Source: Planctomycetota bacterium (GTDB lineage Bacteria > Planctomycetota > UBA1135 > UBA2386). Taken from it: a DNA stretch of 37,457 bases. Shown here piece after piece: positions 9,564-19,244 of the stretch; the first letter of the stretch is position 1; each line of letters starts with the position of its first letter. A model generated the notes under the pieces. It was not told the origin of the DNA. It did not search any database and worked only from the letters and a program-made list of their open reading frames with translations. A program made the translations under genes and the position numbers. Location: the NCBI GenBank assembly GCA_020849665.1, contig JADLFX010000087.1, positions 1-37,457 of the forward strand. The letters run 5' to 3'.

Positions 9564-9635
9564 GCCGTCCTGGGGAGCGTAGCCAGCGACCCGGATCCGA
9601 CCGGAGCAAGTTCTGCGGCCAGGGGCCCGGACACG

Positions 9636-12050
9636 TTACGCCTGCGTAGCACGACCGTCGAAGTTGCACTGAGCAAGCTTCCGGATGGTGGCGACCAGGA
9701 CCTGGCGGTCGATCGGCTTGCTGGCGAACTCGTCGCAGCCGGCGGCGAGGCAACGCTCGCGGTCGCCGGCCATGGTGTTGGCGGTCAGCGCGACGATCGG
9801 CCGGCGATAGCCCTTGGCACGCAGTTCCTGCACGGCGCCGTAGCCATCGAGGATCGGCATCTGCATGTCCATCAGGACGACATCGAAGGCGTGGTTTGCC
9901 GCCTCCGCGGCCAGGACCTGCTGCACGGCCGCCGCGCCGTCGGCGACGACCTCGACCTCGGCCCCGGCCTTGCGCAGGACGTGGCTGATCAGCCGCTGGT
10001 TGTCCGGGCCGTCCTCGGCCAGCAGGACGCGCACCGACACTGGCGAGGCATCCGGCACGGGCGATTCCTTGGGTGAGTCCTGCTCGGGCACCGCGATGGT
10101 CAAGGGGTGCTGGAGCGGAACCCCCTCCAGAGATCCGGTGGCGACACGCACCGTGAACGCAGTGCCGTGTCCCACCACGCTCTGCACGGCGATGCTGCCC
10201 CCGAGCAGGTCCACGAGCCGGCGCGTGATGGCCAGACCCAGGCCGGTGCCGCCGAACCGGCGCGCGGTCGAGGCCTCGGCCTGTTCGAAGGGCCGGAACA
10301 GGCGCTCCATCTGCTCCGCGCTCATCCCGATGCCGGTATCCACGATCTCGAAGCGCAGAGCGGGCGAGGCTCCCGGCTCGAACGCGACTCGCAGCTCGAT
10401 CCAGCCACGCTCGGTGAACTTGACCGCGTTGCCGAGCAGGTTGACCAACACCTGACGCAGGCGCGTCGGATCGGTCTGGACCGTGGCCGGCACGGGGGTG
10501 AGGAACGAGAGCCTGAGATCGAGTCCCTTGGGCGCGGCCTTGGCGCGGATCATCTCGACGACGTCGTGCACCAGGCCCACGGCCGAGCAGGGCAGGTTCT
10601 CGATGCTCAGCTTGCCGGCCTCGATCTTCGACAGGTCCAGGATGTCGTTGACGATCTCGAGCAGGTGGTGGCCGTTGCGCCGCACGGTCTCGAGCGCCTG
10701 TGCCCGCTCTTCCGCGGAGAGGCCGGGCTCGAGCAGCGTCTCGGTGAAGCCGAGGATGGCGGTCATGGGCGTACGGATCTCGTGGCTCATGCTGGCCAGG
10801 AACTCCGACTTGGCACGGTTCGCGGCGTCTGCGCCGGCCTTGGCCTCGCGCAGGGCGTCGTTGGCCTGCCGCGCCTCCTCGAAGAGGGCCTGGAGCTGCG
10901 CGTCCTGCTCCTTCAGCAGCGTCATGTCGCGAAAGATCCCGGTGTAGAGCAGCCGGTCCGGGAGCACGACGCGACTGGCCGCCAGCGACACCGGCACCTT
11001 CGCGCCACCGCGGCGGAGCGCCACCAACTCGACCGGCCGGATCGGTTCCTCCGGCTGCGCCTCCGCAGGACCGGCAAGGCGGGCGAGGAGTTCGTCCTGG
11101 CGGTCCGCGGGTACCAGGACGCGGACGTCGCGACCGAGCAGCTCCGAGCGCGGGTAGCCGAAGAGGCGCTCGGCCGCGGCATTGCAGCTCTCGATGACGC
11201 CATCGCCGCGCACGGTGACCACCGCGTCGGCCGCCGCCTCGAGGATGGTGCTGGTGATCGCCTCGCGCTCACGGAGGGCATCGAGCATGCCGTTCAGCGT
11301 GAGCGCCAGGAGGTCGAACTCGGCCGTGTGCTGACTGGGGGCGCGCGCCAGGGCATCGCCCTTGGCCCGCTCGATCATGACGCGGCGGAGGGCGCGGGCG
11401 GGCTGCAGCACGTGGCGTCGCATCAGCCACCAGCTCGCGATCAGCAAGAGCACCGTGCCGCCCAGGAGGCTGCCGGTCAGCAGGGCGACGTCGGGAGTCA
11501 GCCGCGCGCGTGCCACGCGGGAGTCGAGGGCCAGGTGCAGGATGGCGTCCGTCCCACGCGTCTCGCCTCCCAGGCGCCGGTTGCCGAGCCGCACGGCCAC
11601 GGCGACGTCGAAGGTGTCGCCGTCGTCGCCGAACGCAGGATCCTCCCCCACGCGTTCCAGGGCTCTGCGCACGTGCCCTCCCAGGGCCGGATCCGGGATG
11701 CTGGCTGCGTCCCGCTGGTTCCATTCGGGCACGCTCGCCGCGAGCACGCGCAGCGGACGCCGCGCCAGCAGCAGCGCCAGACGCACCTCCCCGGCGCGGT
11801 TCAATGCCAGGAAGTAGCGCGTCAGTTCGGCGGGTCCGTCGGCCCGCTCCGCAAGGTCGAGCGCGGCCTCGCTCAGCAGGCGCGCACGCTGGCCCAGGTC
11901 GTCGGCCAGTCGGTGGCGCACGGTCTGCTCCACGGCGATGGCACCCGCGCTCAGGCAGAGCAATCCGATCAGGAAGAGCGGCAGGCAGAGGGTGCGTGCC
12001 AGGGGGGGCCGGACCGGCCGGGCGGCGAAGCTCCCACTCTGCAGGATCAC
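9636..12050 (-). CDS. hybrid sensor histidine kinase with PAS domain and receiver
   Basis: I start at the GTG at 12050 (804 residues). A GTG at 12119 would add 23 Arg/Ala-rich residues that look non-coding. Domains in order: TM1 about 20-40; a periplasmic sensor of about 145 residues that I do not recognise; TM2 about 188-210; HAMP-like linker; PAS about 270-390; a HisKA dimerisation domain with phospho-acceptor His423 in MSHEIRTPM; the ATPase domain with N box NLLGNAVKF and the DTGIGM and GGTGLGLAI motifs; and a receiver domain with Asp728 in LMDMQMP. The expected chemistry is autophosphorylation at His and transfer to the internal Asp. No output regulator or Hpt protein is adjacent, so the pathway is unknown. 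Confidence 0.93.
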   Translation of the reverse strand: MILQSGSFAARPVRPPLARTLCLPLFLIGLLCLSAGAIAVEQTVRHRLADDLGQRARLLSEAALDLAERADGPAELTRYFLALNRAGEVRLALLLARRPLRVLAASVPEWNQRDAASIPDPALGGHVRRALERVGEDPAFGDDGDTFDVAVAVRLGNRRLGGETRGTDAILHLALDSRVARARLTPDVALLTGSLLGGTVLLLIASWWLMRRHVLQPARALRRVMIERAKGDALARAPSQHTAEFDLLALTLNGMLDALREREAITSTILEAAADAVVTVRGDGVIESCNAAAERLFGYPRSELLGRDVRVLVPADRQDELLARLAGPAEAQPEEPIRPVELVALRRGGAKVPVSLAASRVVLPDRLLYTGIFRDMTLLKEQDAQLQALFEEARQANDALREAKAGADAANRAKSEFLASMSHEIRTPMTAILGFTETLLEPGLSAEERAQALETVRRNGHHLLEIVNDILDLSKIEAGKLSIENLPCSAVGLVHDVVEMIRAKAAPKGLDLRLSFLTPVPATVQTDPTRLRQVLVNLLGNAVKFTERGWIELRVAFEPGASPALRFEIVDTGIGMSAEQMERLFRPFEQAEASTARRFGGTGLGLAITRRLVDLLGGSIAVQSVVGHGTAFTVRVATGSLEGVPLQHPLTIAVPEQDSPKESPVPDASPVSVRVLLAEDGPDNQRLISHVLRKAGAEVEVVADGAAAVQQVLAAEAANHAFDVVLMDMQMPILDGYGAVQELRAKGYRRPIVALTANTMAGDRERCLAAGCDEFASKPIDRQVLVATIRKLAQCNFDGRATQA

Positions 12051-12429
12051 GCTGCCTGCCCCACGTCGATGGGGACGACACCGCGCAGCCGCGCGCGGCG
12101 CCGCGCGCCGCGCCGGCACGACCTCGCCATGGCCCCAATGCCGGCAGCCGGCGCACCCTGCGGGAGCGCCACGCCGGGCGACGGGCCCCGAACTGAACGG
12201 ACTTCCTCCACCTTGGCGAGCCTCTCGCCGATGGGATCGGCCCTTCGCAGCAGGCGGCTTGAGCCGCTGCGGCCCGTGGTCCCGGCATGATGCGGGCCGG
12301 CTCGCACCGTCGCGCGCGCAGCGCGCGAGGTGGACGGGACGCGGTCGCCGGCCGCACCGTTCGCACCGGCGCTACGGCGCCCCGGCGGGGATCGCCCGGC
12401 GGCCTGGCGGCTCCGCCGCCCCCGGCCCG
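12051..12429 (-). other. structured non-coding stretch between pgk and the histidine kinase gene
   Basis: This 379-bp stretch has no gene I can support but several strong - strand hairpins. One lies at 12250-12270 (stem GCAGCGGC, loop TCAA, one bulge). A second at 12227-12241 is a perfect GCCGAT/ATCGGC. A third at 12215-12229 is a perfect GGCGAG/CTCGCC. The second and third share bases 12227-12229, so they exclude each other, as in an attenuator. A GGTGGAGGA segment follows at about 12204-12212. Further palindromes lie at 12310-12328 (8-bp stem) and 12406-12420. It may be the leader of the kinase mRNA together with the pgk 3' end. I recognise no riboswitch family. Confidence 0.4.
12406..12420 (-). 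terminator. possible terminator of pgk
   Basis: GGCGGC-GGA-GCCGCC forms a perfect 6-bp GC hairpin nine bases after the pgk stop. A second one (cccc-ggc-gggg) lies at 12380-12390. Neither is followed by a T run, so the call is tentative. Confidence 0.3.
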
Positions 12430-13599
12430 TCAGCGCAAGGCAGAGATGCCGGGGAGGTCCTTGCCCTCGAGCAGCTCGAGGCTCGCGCCGCCGCCCGTGG
12501 AGACGTGGTCCATCTCGCCCTCGAGCCCGAGCTGCTCGACCGCGGCCACGGAGTCACCGCCACCGACCACGGTGAAGCCCTGCGCGGCGGCCATGGCGCG
12601 CGCGACGGCCTCGGTGCCCTTGGCGAAGGCAGGCCACTCGAACACCCCCATCGGGCCGTTCCACACGATGGTCTTCGCCCCGGCGATCTCCTTGGCGAAG
12701 AGCGCCTGGGTGGCCGGCCCCACGTCGAGGCCCATCTCGCCGTCCGGAATCGCGTCTCTGCGCAGAACCGGCGCAGCGTCCTGCTTGAACTCCGTCGCGC
12801 ACACGTGGTCGACCGGCAGGAGCAGGCGGACCTTGCGTCGCTCGCAGGCGACGCGGATCCGTCCGGCCTCGGCGAGCAGCTCGGTCTCGACCCGCGATCT
12901 GCCCACCGCCACGCCGCGCTCCTTCAGGAACGTGTAGGCCATCGCGCCGCCGACGATCAGGGCGTCGACCTTGGTGAGCAGGTTCTCCAGCACCGGCAGC
13001 TTGTCGCTCACCTTGGCACCGCCGAGCACGGCCAGGAGCGGCCGCTGCGGTTCGTGCAGCACGCGCGCGAATGCCTGGATCTCCTTCTCCAGCAGCAGGC
13101 CCGGCGCGGCCGGCAGGAGGCGTGCCACGCCATACACGCTCGCATGCGGCCGGTGCGCGGTGCCGAACGCGTCGTCCACGTACACCTCGCCCAGGCGCGC
13201 AAGCTGCCTGGCGAAGGCTTCGTCGCCCTTCTCCTCGCCCGGATGGAAGCGCAGGTTCTCGATCAGGAGGCACTCGCCGGGCTTCAGGTCGCGCGCCGCC
13301 GCCTCGACCCCGGCACCCACCACCTCCTCGACATAGTGCACGGGGGCATGCAGCAGCTCCTGCAGGCGCACGGCCACGGGACGCATGCGGAACTGATCCT
13401 CGGGCTTGCCCTTGGGCCGCCCGAGATGCGACATCAGCACGGGGCGGCCGCCAGCCTTCAGGATCGCCTGGATGGTCGGCAACGCCGCCACGATGCGTGC
13501 GTCGCTGGTGATGCGCAGCTGTGCGTCGAGCGGGACGTTGAAGTCGACGCGGACCAGCACGCGCTTGCCCTGCAGGGGCAGGTCGGAGAGGCGGCGCAT
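12430..13599 (-). CDS. pgk: phosphoglycerate kinase
   Basis: The 389-residue product is phosphoglycerate kinase, the ATP-forming glycolytic step after GAPDH. Signatures are the N-terminal RVLVRVDFNVPLD, the substrate-binding VLMSHLGRPKGKP, the hinge/ADP region WNGPMGVFEWPAFAKGT, and the C-terminal VVGGGDSVAAVEQ and STGGGASLELLEGK. The length is normal. The ATG at 13599 follows a CGGAG element about 9 nt upstream. The gene is 93 nt behind gap on the same strand, the usual gap-pgk order, and is probably co-transcribed from the promoter before gap. Confidence 0.97.
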   Translation of the reverse strand: MRRLSDLPLQGKRVLVRVDFNVPLDAQLRITSDARIVAALPTIQAILKAGGRPVLMSHLGRPKGKPEDQFRMRPVAVRLQELLHAPVHYVEEVVGAGVEAAARDLKPGECLLIENLRFHPGEEKGDEAFARQLARLGEVYVDDAFGTAHRPHASVYGVARLLPAAPGLLLEKEIQAFARVLHEPQRPLLAVLGGAKVSDKLPVLENLLTKVDALIVGGAMAYTFLKERGVAVGRSRVETELLAEAGRIRVACERRKVRLLLPVDHVCATEFKQDAAPVLRRDAIPDGEMGLDVGPATQALFAKEIAGAKTIVWNGPMGVFEWPAFAKGTEAVARAMAAAQGFTVVGGGDSVAAVEQLGLEGEMDHVSTGGGASLELLEGKDLPGISALR

Positions 13600-13692
13600 G
13601 ACGGAAGACTCCGGGTTGCGGTTCTTGCCCCGCCCGGCGGCTGGGACGCGGCTGGCGCACGCCGACGACGTCGGCCGCGGGGCGGCGGCGGA

Positions 13693-14700
13693 TCAGTAGC
13701 CCAGGGCGTGGGACTTCTCGATCAGGTCGACCACGCGGCAGGAGTAGCCCCACTCGTTGTCGTACCAGCTCAAGACCTTGACCATGTTGTTGTCCATCAC
13801 CATGGTCGAATCGCCGTCCACCACCGAGCTGTGCGAGTCGCCGACCACGTCGCTGCTGACGATCGGCTCCTCGGTGTAGGCGAGGATGCCCTTCATCGGG
13901 CCCTCGGCGGCGGCGCGCAAGGCGGCGTTCACCTCCTCCCTGGTCACCGGACGCTTCAGCGTCGCCACGAGGTCGACGATCGAACCGTCCGGCACCGGCA
14001 CGCGCAGCGACTTGCCGTCCAACTTGCCCTTGAGTTCGGGGAGCACCTTGCCCACGGCGCGGGCCGCGCCCGTCGTGGTGGGAATGATGTTCTGTGCGCC
14101 GGCGCGGGCCCGGCGCAGGTCCTTGTGGATGAGGTCGCTGATGCGCTGGTCGTTGGTGTAGGCGTGCACGGTGGTCATCAGACCGCGCTCGATGCCGAAC
14201 GACTGGTGCAGGACCTTGGCCAGCGGAGCCAGGCAGTTGGTGGTGCAGGAGGCGTTGGAGATCACCTTGTGCTCCTTCTTGAGCATCGCGTCGTTCACCC
14301 CGAGCACGATCATCGCGTCGACCTCGTCCTTGGGGGGCACCGTGAGCAGGACCTTCCTGGCGCCGGCCTCCACGTGCTTCATGCATTCGGCCCGGCTCGT
14401 GAACACCCCCGTGGACTCGACGACGAAGTCGATGCCGAGGCTCTTCCACGGCAGCTTGGCGGGGTCCTTCTCCCGGATGCACTGGACGGTGCGCCCGTCC
14501 ACCGAGATCCCGCCCTCGGCGGCGTTCACGCTGCCGCGGTAGCGGCCGTGGACGGTGTCATACTTCAGGAGGTGGGCCAGCGACTTCGCTTCGTCGAGGT
14601 CGTTGATGGCGACCACCTCGAAGTTCTTGCGCTGCATCATCACCCGGAAGACCAGGCGGCCGATGCGACCGAAACCATTGATGGCGACCTTGATGGCCAT
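13693..14700 (-). CDS. gap: glyceraldehyde-3-phosphate dehydrogenase, type I
   Basis: The 335-residue product oxidises glyceraldehyde-3-phosphate to 1,3-bisphosphoglycerate. It shows the NAD-binding [13 protein letters not shown] at the N-terminus, [21 protein letters not shown], and the active-site [15 protein letters not shown] with catalytic Cys152. HAYTNDQ and the closing [17 protein letters not shown] also fit. I chose the ATG at 14700 because the frame stays open far upstream but only noise lies before [10 protein letters not shown]. The product of this gene feeds directly into pgk. The divergent neighbour is tilS, and a good promoter lies in the gap between them. Confidence 0.98.
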   Translation of the reverse strand: MAIKVAINGFGRIGRLVFRVMMQRKNFEVVAINDLDEAKSLAHLLKYDTVHGRYRGSVNAAEGGISVDGRTVQCIREKDPAKLPWKSLGIDFVVESTGVFTSRAECMKHVEAGARKVLLTVPPKDEVDAMIVLGVNDAMLKKEHKVISNASCTTNCLAPLAKVLHQSFGIERGLMTTVHAYTNDQRISDLIHKDLRRARAGAQNIIPTTTGAARAVGKVLPELKGKLDGKSLRVPVPDGSIVDLVATLKRPVTREEVNAALRAAAEGPMKGILAYTEEPIVSSDVVGDSHSSVVDGDSTMVMDNNMVKVLSWYDNEWGYSCRVVDLIEKSHALGY

Positions 14701-14772
14701 GGCGTGTGCGCTCTTGAGCGGGGCTGGGGATGGGATCGTGGGCCGGCGGCCGTGCCGCCGGGAAGGGGGCGA

Positions 14773-14800
14773 AGTATAGCCAGCGCGTCGCGCGACCCAA
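14773..14800 (-). promoter_or_regulatory. candidate sigma-70 type promoter of gap-pgk
   Basis: On the - strand, TTGGGT (14795-14800) is followed after 16 nt by TATACT (14773-14778), five of six consensus bases. This would give a 5' leader of about 65 nt before the gap ATG. The sequence around the -10 box is nearly repeated upstream of the Ser/Thr kinase gene at 16.26 kb. Confidence 0.5.
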
Positions 14801-14814
14801 CGCCTCAGTGCATC

Positions 14815-16251
14815 GTGGAACCAGTGCACGAACTCGCCGATCGCGTAGCGCGTTGCCTCGCGCGCCATGCCGACCAGGCCATCCAGCCTGCGGTGCTGGT
14901 GGCGTGCTCGGGTGGCGTGGACTCCACCGCGCTGGCACTCGCCGTGGCGGAGCTGCAGCGCGCCGGCCGGCTGCGCGGCTCCGCCGTCCTCGCCCACATC
15001 GACCACGGCATCCACGAGCGCGCGGCGAGCGCCGCGGCGGCGGTCGAGGCGCTCGCGCGCCGGCTGGGGTTCGGCTTTGGCCTGCGCCGCCTCTCGCTCC
15101 CGCCCGACGAGCGCGGCGAGGCGCAGCTGCGTCACGCCCGGTACGCGGCGCTCGTCGCCCTGGCACGCGAGCACGTGGCGGGCTGCGTGCTGACCGCGCA
15201 CCATGCCGACGACAACCTGGAGACCCTGCTGTTCCGGATCGCGCGCGGCACGGGGCCCCGTGGGCTCGCCGGCATCCCGGAGTACCGGTCGCTGGCACCG
15301 GGCCTCGCGCTGCTGCGGCCCTTCCTGCAGGTCCGCCGCGCCACGCTCGAGCAGGTGGTTGCAGCCGCGGGCGTGAGCGTGGTCGAGGATCCGACCAACG
15401 CGGAGCTGCGCATCGCCCGCAACGCGATCCGTGCCAGGACGCTGCCGGCGCTGCGCGACGAACTGGGACCCGGCCTCGAGGTCACGCTCTTCGCGCTGTT
15501 GCGTGCCGCGCGCGCCACCACCGAGGCCCTGGAGACGCAGGCCCGTGCCGAACTGACGGCGTGCGGCAGGCTGGTGACGCCGTGGCGCCTGGAGGTGGAC
15601 CTGCCCCGTGGCGCGCTGCCGCCGGCGCCGGTGCGCGAGGAGATGGTGCGCCAGCTGCCGGCGCTGCTCGGGCTCCCGGCGCCGTCCTGGCGATGGGTCG
15701 AACGGGTCCACGCGCTGCTCGGTGCCGCGCACGGCAGCAGGGTGCTGGGCCGCCAACCCCGGAGCGGTGCCCACCTGCTGGTGGAGCGCACGCGCCGCGG
15801 GCTCCTGGCCGTCGACCTCGCGCGCTGCGGCGCCGCGCCGGCGGGCCGCCAGGACCTGGAGCTGGACCGGGCGCCGCTGCCCTTCGGCACCACGGAGTGG
15901 TCGCTGCAGGCCCGGACCCTCGCCGAGGCGCCCCTCGAGCCGCGCCCGGATGAGGCCGGCCCCCTGCGGGCGCTGCTGGACGCCGGCACGCTGGCGTTCC
16001 CGCTGGGGCTCCGGACGCGCGCGGCCGAGGACCTGTTCTGGCCCCTGGGCATGGCCGGGCCGGTGCACCTGCGGCGCTTCCTGCAGTCCCGACCCGTGCC
16101 GCGCTTCGACCGGGACCGCATGCCCCTGGTCGTCGACGCCACGGACCGCGTCGTGTGGGTGCCAGGCGTGGCGCTGGGGCACACGGCCCGCGTGCGGCCG
16201 GGAACCGCCCGCTGCGTCGAACTCCGCGCCGACCTGGGCGCTGCAACCTGA
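14815..16251 (+). CDS. tilS: tRNA(Ile)-lysidine synthase
   Basis: The 478-residue product is TilS, which attaches lysine to C34 of the CAU-anticodon tRNA-Ile so that it reads AUA codons. The PP-loop SGGVDS is at residues 32-37. Further family motifs are [28 protein letters not shown] and [21 protein letters not shown]. The C-terminal TilS domain is visible from about residue 395, with [16 protein letters not shown] and VWVPGV. No ATG lies upstream of the PP loop in this frame. GTG at 14815 or 14824 is therefore the likely start; neither has a clear Shine-Dalgarno sequence. The gene is divergent from gap. Confidence 0.93.
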   Translation: MEPVHELADRVARCLARHADQAIQPAVLVACSGGVDSTALALAVAELQRAGRLRGSAVLAHIDHGIHERAASAAAAVEALARRLGFGFGLRRLSLPPDERGEAQLRHARYAALVALAREHVAGCVLTAHHADDNLETLLFRIARGTGPRGLAGIPEYRSLAPGLALLRPFLQVRRATLEQVVAAAGVSVVEDPTNAELRIARNAIRARTLPALRDELGPGLEVTLFALLRAARATTEALETQARAELTACGRLVTPWRLEVDLPRGALPPAPVREEMVRQLPALLGLPAPSWRWVERVHALLGAAHGSRVLGRQPRSGAHLLVERTRRGLLAVDLARCGAAPAGRQDLELDRAPLPFGTTEWSLQARTLAEAPLEPRPDEAGPLRALLDAGTLAFPLGLRTRAAEDLFWPLGMAGPVHLRRFLQSRPVPRFDRDRMPLVVDATDRVVWVPGVALGHTARVRPGTARCVELRADLGAAT

Positions 16252-16263
16252 TCGGGGCGCTGG

Positions 16264-16269
16264 CATACT
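16264..16269 (+). promoter_or_regulatory. candidate -10 box before the FHA-kinase gene
   Basis: CATACT sits inside a 16-base segment, GCTGGCATACTTCGCC (about 16259-16274). That segment matches the gap promoter region except for one extra T there. It lies 42 nt before the kinase GTG and just after the tilS stop. No convincing -35 box is visible. Confidence 0.3.
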
Positions 16270-16310
16270 TCGCCGTCCCCCCAGGCAAGCCTGCACCACC
16301 AGAGCCCAGC

Positions 16311-18920
16311 GTGAAGGTCGAGCTGATCGTCGAGTCCGGTCCGGATGCCGGCCGGCGCACCACCCTGGTCCGCGAGACCCCGTGCACGGTCGGCACGGCC
16401 GAGTCCTGCGGCCTGCGCCTGCGCGATCCGGCGGTGCAGCCCGAGCACTTCGTGGTCAAGGCGATGAAGGACGAGGGCTTCGGCGCCAAGGCACTCGCGG
16501 GCGCGACGCGGGTGAACGGCGCAGAGATCCAGGCGACCCGGCTGCGCGACGGCGACGTCCTGGAGGCGGGGCGCACCCGGCTGCGCTTCCAGGTCGCCGC
16601 GCCCGCAGGCGCGACGGCGGCCGGGGATGCGCCCAAGACCCTGGGCGAGTTCCGGCTGCTGGACGTCCTCGGCAGGGGTGGCATGGGCATCGTGTATCGC
16701 GCCGAGCAGACCCGCCTGCACCGCGAGGTGGCCCTCAAGGTGCTGTCCAAGGAGCTCACCAAGGATCCGGTGTTCGTGGCCCGCTTCATGGCCGAGGCCC
16801 GCGCCGCCGCACGACTCTCGCACCCCAACGTCGTGCAGATCTTCGACGCCAACCACGACGGCGACACCTACTTCTACTCCATGGAGGTGATGCACAACGG
16901 CAGCCTGGAGCAGCGCCTCAAGAAGGAGGGCAAGCTCCCGCCGGCCGACGCCGTGAAGGCGATCCTGGATGCCGCCAAGGGCCTCGCCTACGCCGAATCG
17001 ATGCGGATGGTGCACCGCGACATCAAGCCCGACAACCTGATGATCGACCGGCACGGCACCGTGAAGATCGTCGACCTCGGGCTCGCGGGCGGCGACGACG
17101 ACGAGCACGGCAAGGTGCTCGGAACGCCGCACTTCATGTCGCCGGAGCAGATCCAGGGCAAGCCGCTGGACCACCGCAGCGACCTCTACTCGCTGGGTTG
17201 CACCTTCTTCCGCCTCGTGACCGGTCGGACTCCGTTCCAGGGCGCGACCAGCAAGGACATCGTGCGCGCGCAGCTGACCGAGGAGGCGCCGCTGGCGCAC
17301 AAGATCGAGCCGTCGGTGCCGACGGAGGTCTCCGCCGTGATCACCCGGCTCCTCGCCAAGGATCCCGCGCAGCGCTACGGCACCGCCGGCGAAGTGATCG
17401 CCGAGCTGCAGCACATCCTGCACCCGCCGGTGCGGCGCGGCATCTGGATCGCCGCGGCCGGCCTCGCGGTGGTGGTCGCCGGCGGCGCCTTGTGGTGGGC
17501 GCTGACCCGCACGCCGGAGACCCACGTGATCGTCCGGGAGAAGGACAATCCCGAGGCGGCGCGCATCGCCGAGGAGAAGCGCCAGCTCGAGGCCGACAAC
17601 GCGCGGCTCAAGGTCGAGGCGCAGGGTCTGGAGGGCATCCCCAAGGCCGAGGCGCTCGAGGCCATGGCCAGGGCGCACCCCGAGACCAAGGCGGCGGCGC
17701 GTGCGCTGGCGGACGCGAAGGCGCTGCGCGAGCAGGTCGCCGCGGCGGAGCGCGCACGGCAGGCGCGTGCCCTCGCCGTGCAGGCCGCAGTGGCGAAGAT
17801 CGAACAGGCCGCCGGCAGCGCGCGGGAGGCCGGTGACTGGCGGGCGGCGCTCGCGGCGCTCGATCCGCTCGCCGTGGACGCGGCCGTGCGCGACGACGCG
17901 GCCGTGCAGGCCGCGATCGCGACGCAGAAGGAAGCCCTGCGTGCGGCGGCGGCGAGCCGGCTGGCGGCGGGACGCGGCGCGGTGGAACAGGCCTTCGCGC
18001 AGCGCGACCCGGCCGCCGTCCGCGCGGCGCTCGCGACGCTGCAGAACGCGCTCGACCCCGCCACGGGCATCCCGACGGTGCTGCGCGCCGAGAACGAGCC
18101 CACCGCGCCGTTCGTCAAGGAGGTGCCACGCCGCCTGGACCAGTTGGAGAAGGCGCTGGCCAGCGAGGGCGAGACCCGTGCCTGGCTCGAGTACGAGGCC
18201 GGTGCGACCGGCGCAAGGGGCGTCCTGGCGCTCGTGACCGAAGGCGACCTCGCCGGCGCCGCGGCCAGGGCCGAGGCATTGGCCCAGTCTGTACAGGGCA
18301 AGGGCCCGGCCCAGAAGGCCGCGGCGCTGGCCGGATCCACCGCCGCAGCGGCGCGCGCCTGGCAGCGGTACCAGGCGGCGATCGGCAAGGGCGAGGTGGT
18401 GGCACCCACCGGCGAGGGCGATGCGACCGGCACGGTCACCGCGTTCGTCCTGGCCGGCCCGCAGGCCGGGGTGACACTGCAGACCGGCCCGAAGAACCGG
18501 CCCAAGACGATCACGCTGCCGCTGACCCAGGTCACCGACCTGCGCCTGGCTGCGCTGTTGCCGCCGCTGCAAGCCGATCCGGCACCCAACGAGCGCGCGG
18601 CGCTGCTGGGTCTTCTGAGTCTGGCGGCGCACCTGCGCGGCGCGCACGAGTGGCTGGCGGCGGTACGCGGCGACGACGAGGTGTCGGGCACCGGCGCCCA
18701 GGCCTATCCGCTGCCCGGACTCCTGCTGGGCGAACTCGAACGCTCGCTGCGCGATGCGACCGAGCCGTGGGCCGAGGGGCTGCGCGCCGAGCTGGCCGCG
18801 TGCGAACGCCTGGTCACGGCCCTGCGCGCATTCTCGGACCGGCGCAACGTGAGCGCCGCCGCCCATCTCGACCGCCTCCTGAAGGACCACGCACGCGCCC
18901 TGGTGGTCCTGGGCCTGTGA
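16311..18920 (+). CDS. transmembrane Ser/Thr protein kinase with N-terminal FHA domain
   Basis: I start at the GTG at 16311 (869 residues) because a coherent FHA fold begins there; the open frame upstream overlaps tilS and reads as noise. Order: FHA domain about 1-100 (phosphothreonine binding); PknB-type kinase about 110-365; TM helix about 377-398; then an extracytoplasmic or periplasmic region of about 470 residues, Ala/Glu/Arg-rich and helical. Catalytic elements are intact: the Gly loop [12 protein letters not shown], Lys143, Asp237 in [15 protein letters not shown] in place of DFG, and [10 protein letters not shown]. It should phosphorylate cytoplasmic proteins in response to a signal sensed outside. 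The stop overlaps the start of the next gene (GTGA). Confidence 0.92.
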   Translation: MKVELIVESGPDAGRRTTLVRETPCTVGTAESCGLRLRDPAVQPEHFVVKAMKDEGFGAKALAGATRVNGAEIQATRLRDGDVLEAGRTRLRFQVAAPAGATAAGDAPKTLGEFRLLDVLGRGGMGIVYRAEQTRLHREVALKVLSKELTKDPVFVARFMAEARAAARLSHPNVVQIFDANHDGDTYFYSMEVMHNGSLEQRLKKEGKLPPADAVKAILDAAKGLAYAESMRMVHRDIKPDNLMIDRHGTVKIVDLGLAGGDDDEHGKVLGTPHFMSPEQIQGKPLDHRSDLYSLGCTFFRLVTGRTPFQGATSKDIVRAQLTEEAPLAHKIEPSVPTEVSAVITRLLAKDPAQRYGTAGEVIAELQHILHPPVRRGIWIAAAGLAVVVAGGALWWALTRTPETHVIVREKDNPEAARIAEEKRQLEADNARLKVEAQGLEGIPKAEALEAMARAHPETKAAARALADAKALREQVAAAERARQARALAVQAAVAKIEQAAGSAREAGDWRAALAALDPLAVDAAVRDDAAVQAAIATQKEALRAAAASRLAAGRGAVEQAFAQRDPAAVRAALATLQNALDPATGIPTVLRAENEPTAPFVKEVPRRLDQLEKALASEGETRAWLEYEAGATGARGVLALVTEGDLAGAAARAEALAQSVQGKGPAQKAAALAGSTAAAARAWQRYQAAIGKGEVVAPTGEGDATGTVTAFVLAGPQAGVTLQTGPKNRPKTITLPLTQVTDLRLAALLPPLQADPAPNERAALLGLLSLAAHLRGAHEWLAAVRGDDEVSGTGAQAYPLPGLLLGELERSLRDATEPWAEGLRAELAACERLVTALRAFSDRRNVSAAAHLDRLLKDHARALVVLGL

Positions 18921-19243
18921 GGCGCCCGGTGGGAGACCTCGCGTCCCTGCCCGTGGTGGAGGGAGCCGGGGGCGTCGCGTTCGCGGTGCGCGCGGTCCCG
19001 GGTGCCAGCCGCGAGCGCGTGGTCGGCCGCCACGGCGACGCGGTGAAGGTCGCAGTCCAGGCTCCGCCCGAGGACGGCAGGGCCAACCAGCGCCTGCTCG
19101 AGGTCCTCGCCGCGGCACTGGGAGTGCCGGCGCGCTGCCTTATGCTGGTGTCCGGTGCGCGTGGGCGCGACAAGCGCGTGCGCGTGCTCGGCCTCGCGGC
19201 GGACGAAGTGCTCCGCCGGCTCGCCGCCCTGCAGGACACCTGA
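18917..19243 (+). CDS. YggU/DUF167 family protein
   Basis: The 108-residue protein matches the small DUF167 family, which has no established function. It shows AFAVRAVPGASRERVVG, VKVAVQAPPEDGRANQRLLEVLA and LVSGARGRDKRVRV. The GTG at 18917 overlaps the kinase stop by three bases (GTGA), implying translational coupling. A GTG at 18929 would give 104 residues. The ATG of the next gene follows one base after this stop. Confidence 0.85.
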   Translation: MRRPVGDLASLPVVEGAGGVAFAVRAVPGASRERVVGRHGDAVKVAVQAPPEDGRANQRLLEVLAAALGVPARCLMLVSGARGRDKRVRVLGLAADEVLRRLAALQDT

Positions 19244-19244
19244 A

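Noticed and set aside
12195..12215. GGAGGAAGTCCG on the - strand, like the P4 region of RNase P RNA
   Set aside because: One A of the consensus is missing, the following conserved bases do not match, no partner P4' segment was found, and a full RNA would run into the histidine kinase coding region.
12047..12307. An 86-codon open frame on the - strand in the gap before the kinase gene
   Set aside because: It overlaps strong hairpins, has an Arg-rich end and no Shine-Dalgarno sequence at its start; I prefer a non-coding leader.
15132..19118. A 1328-codon open frame on the - strand opposite tilS and the kinase
   Set aside because: Low-complexity translation without recognisable domains, while the + strand carries intact TilS and kinase motifs throughout.
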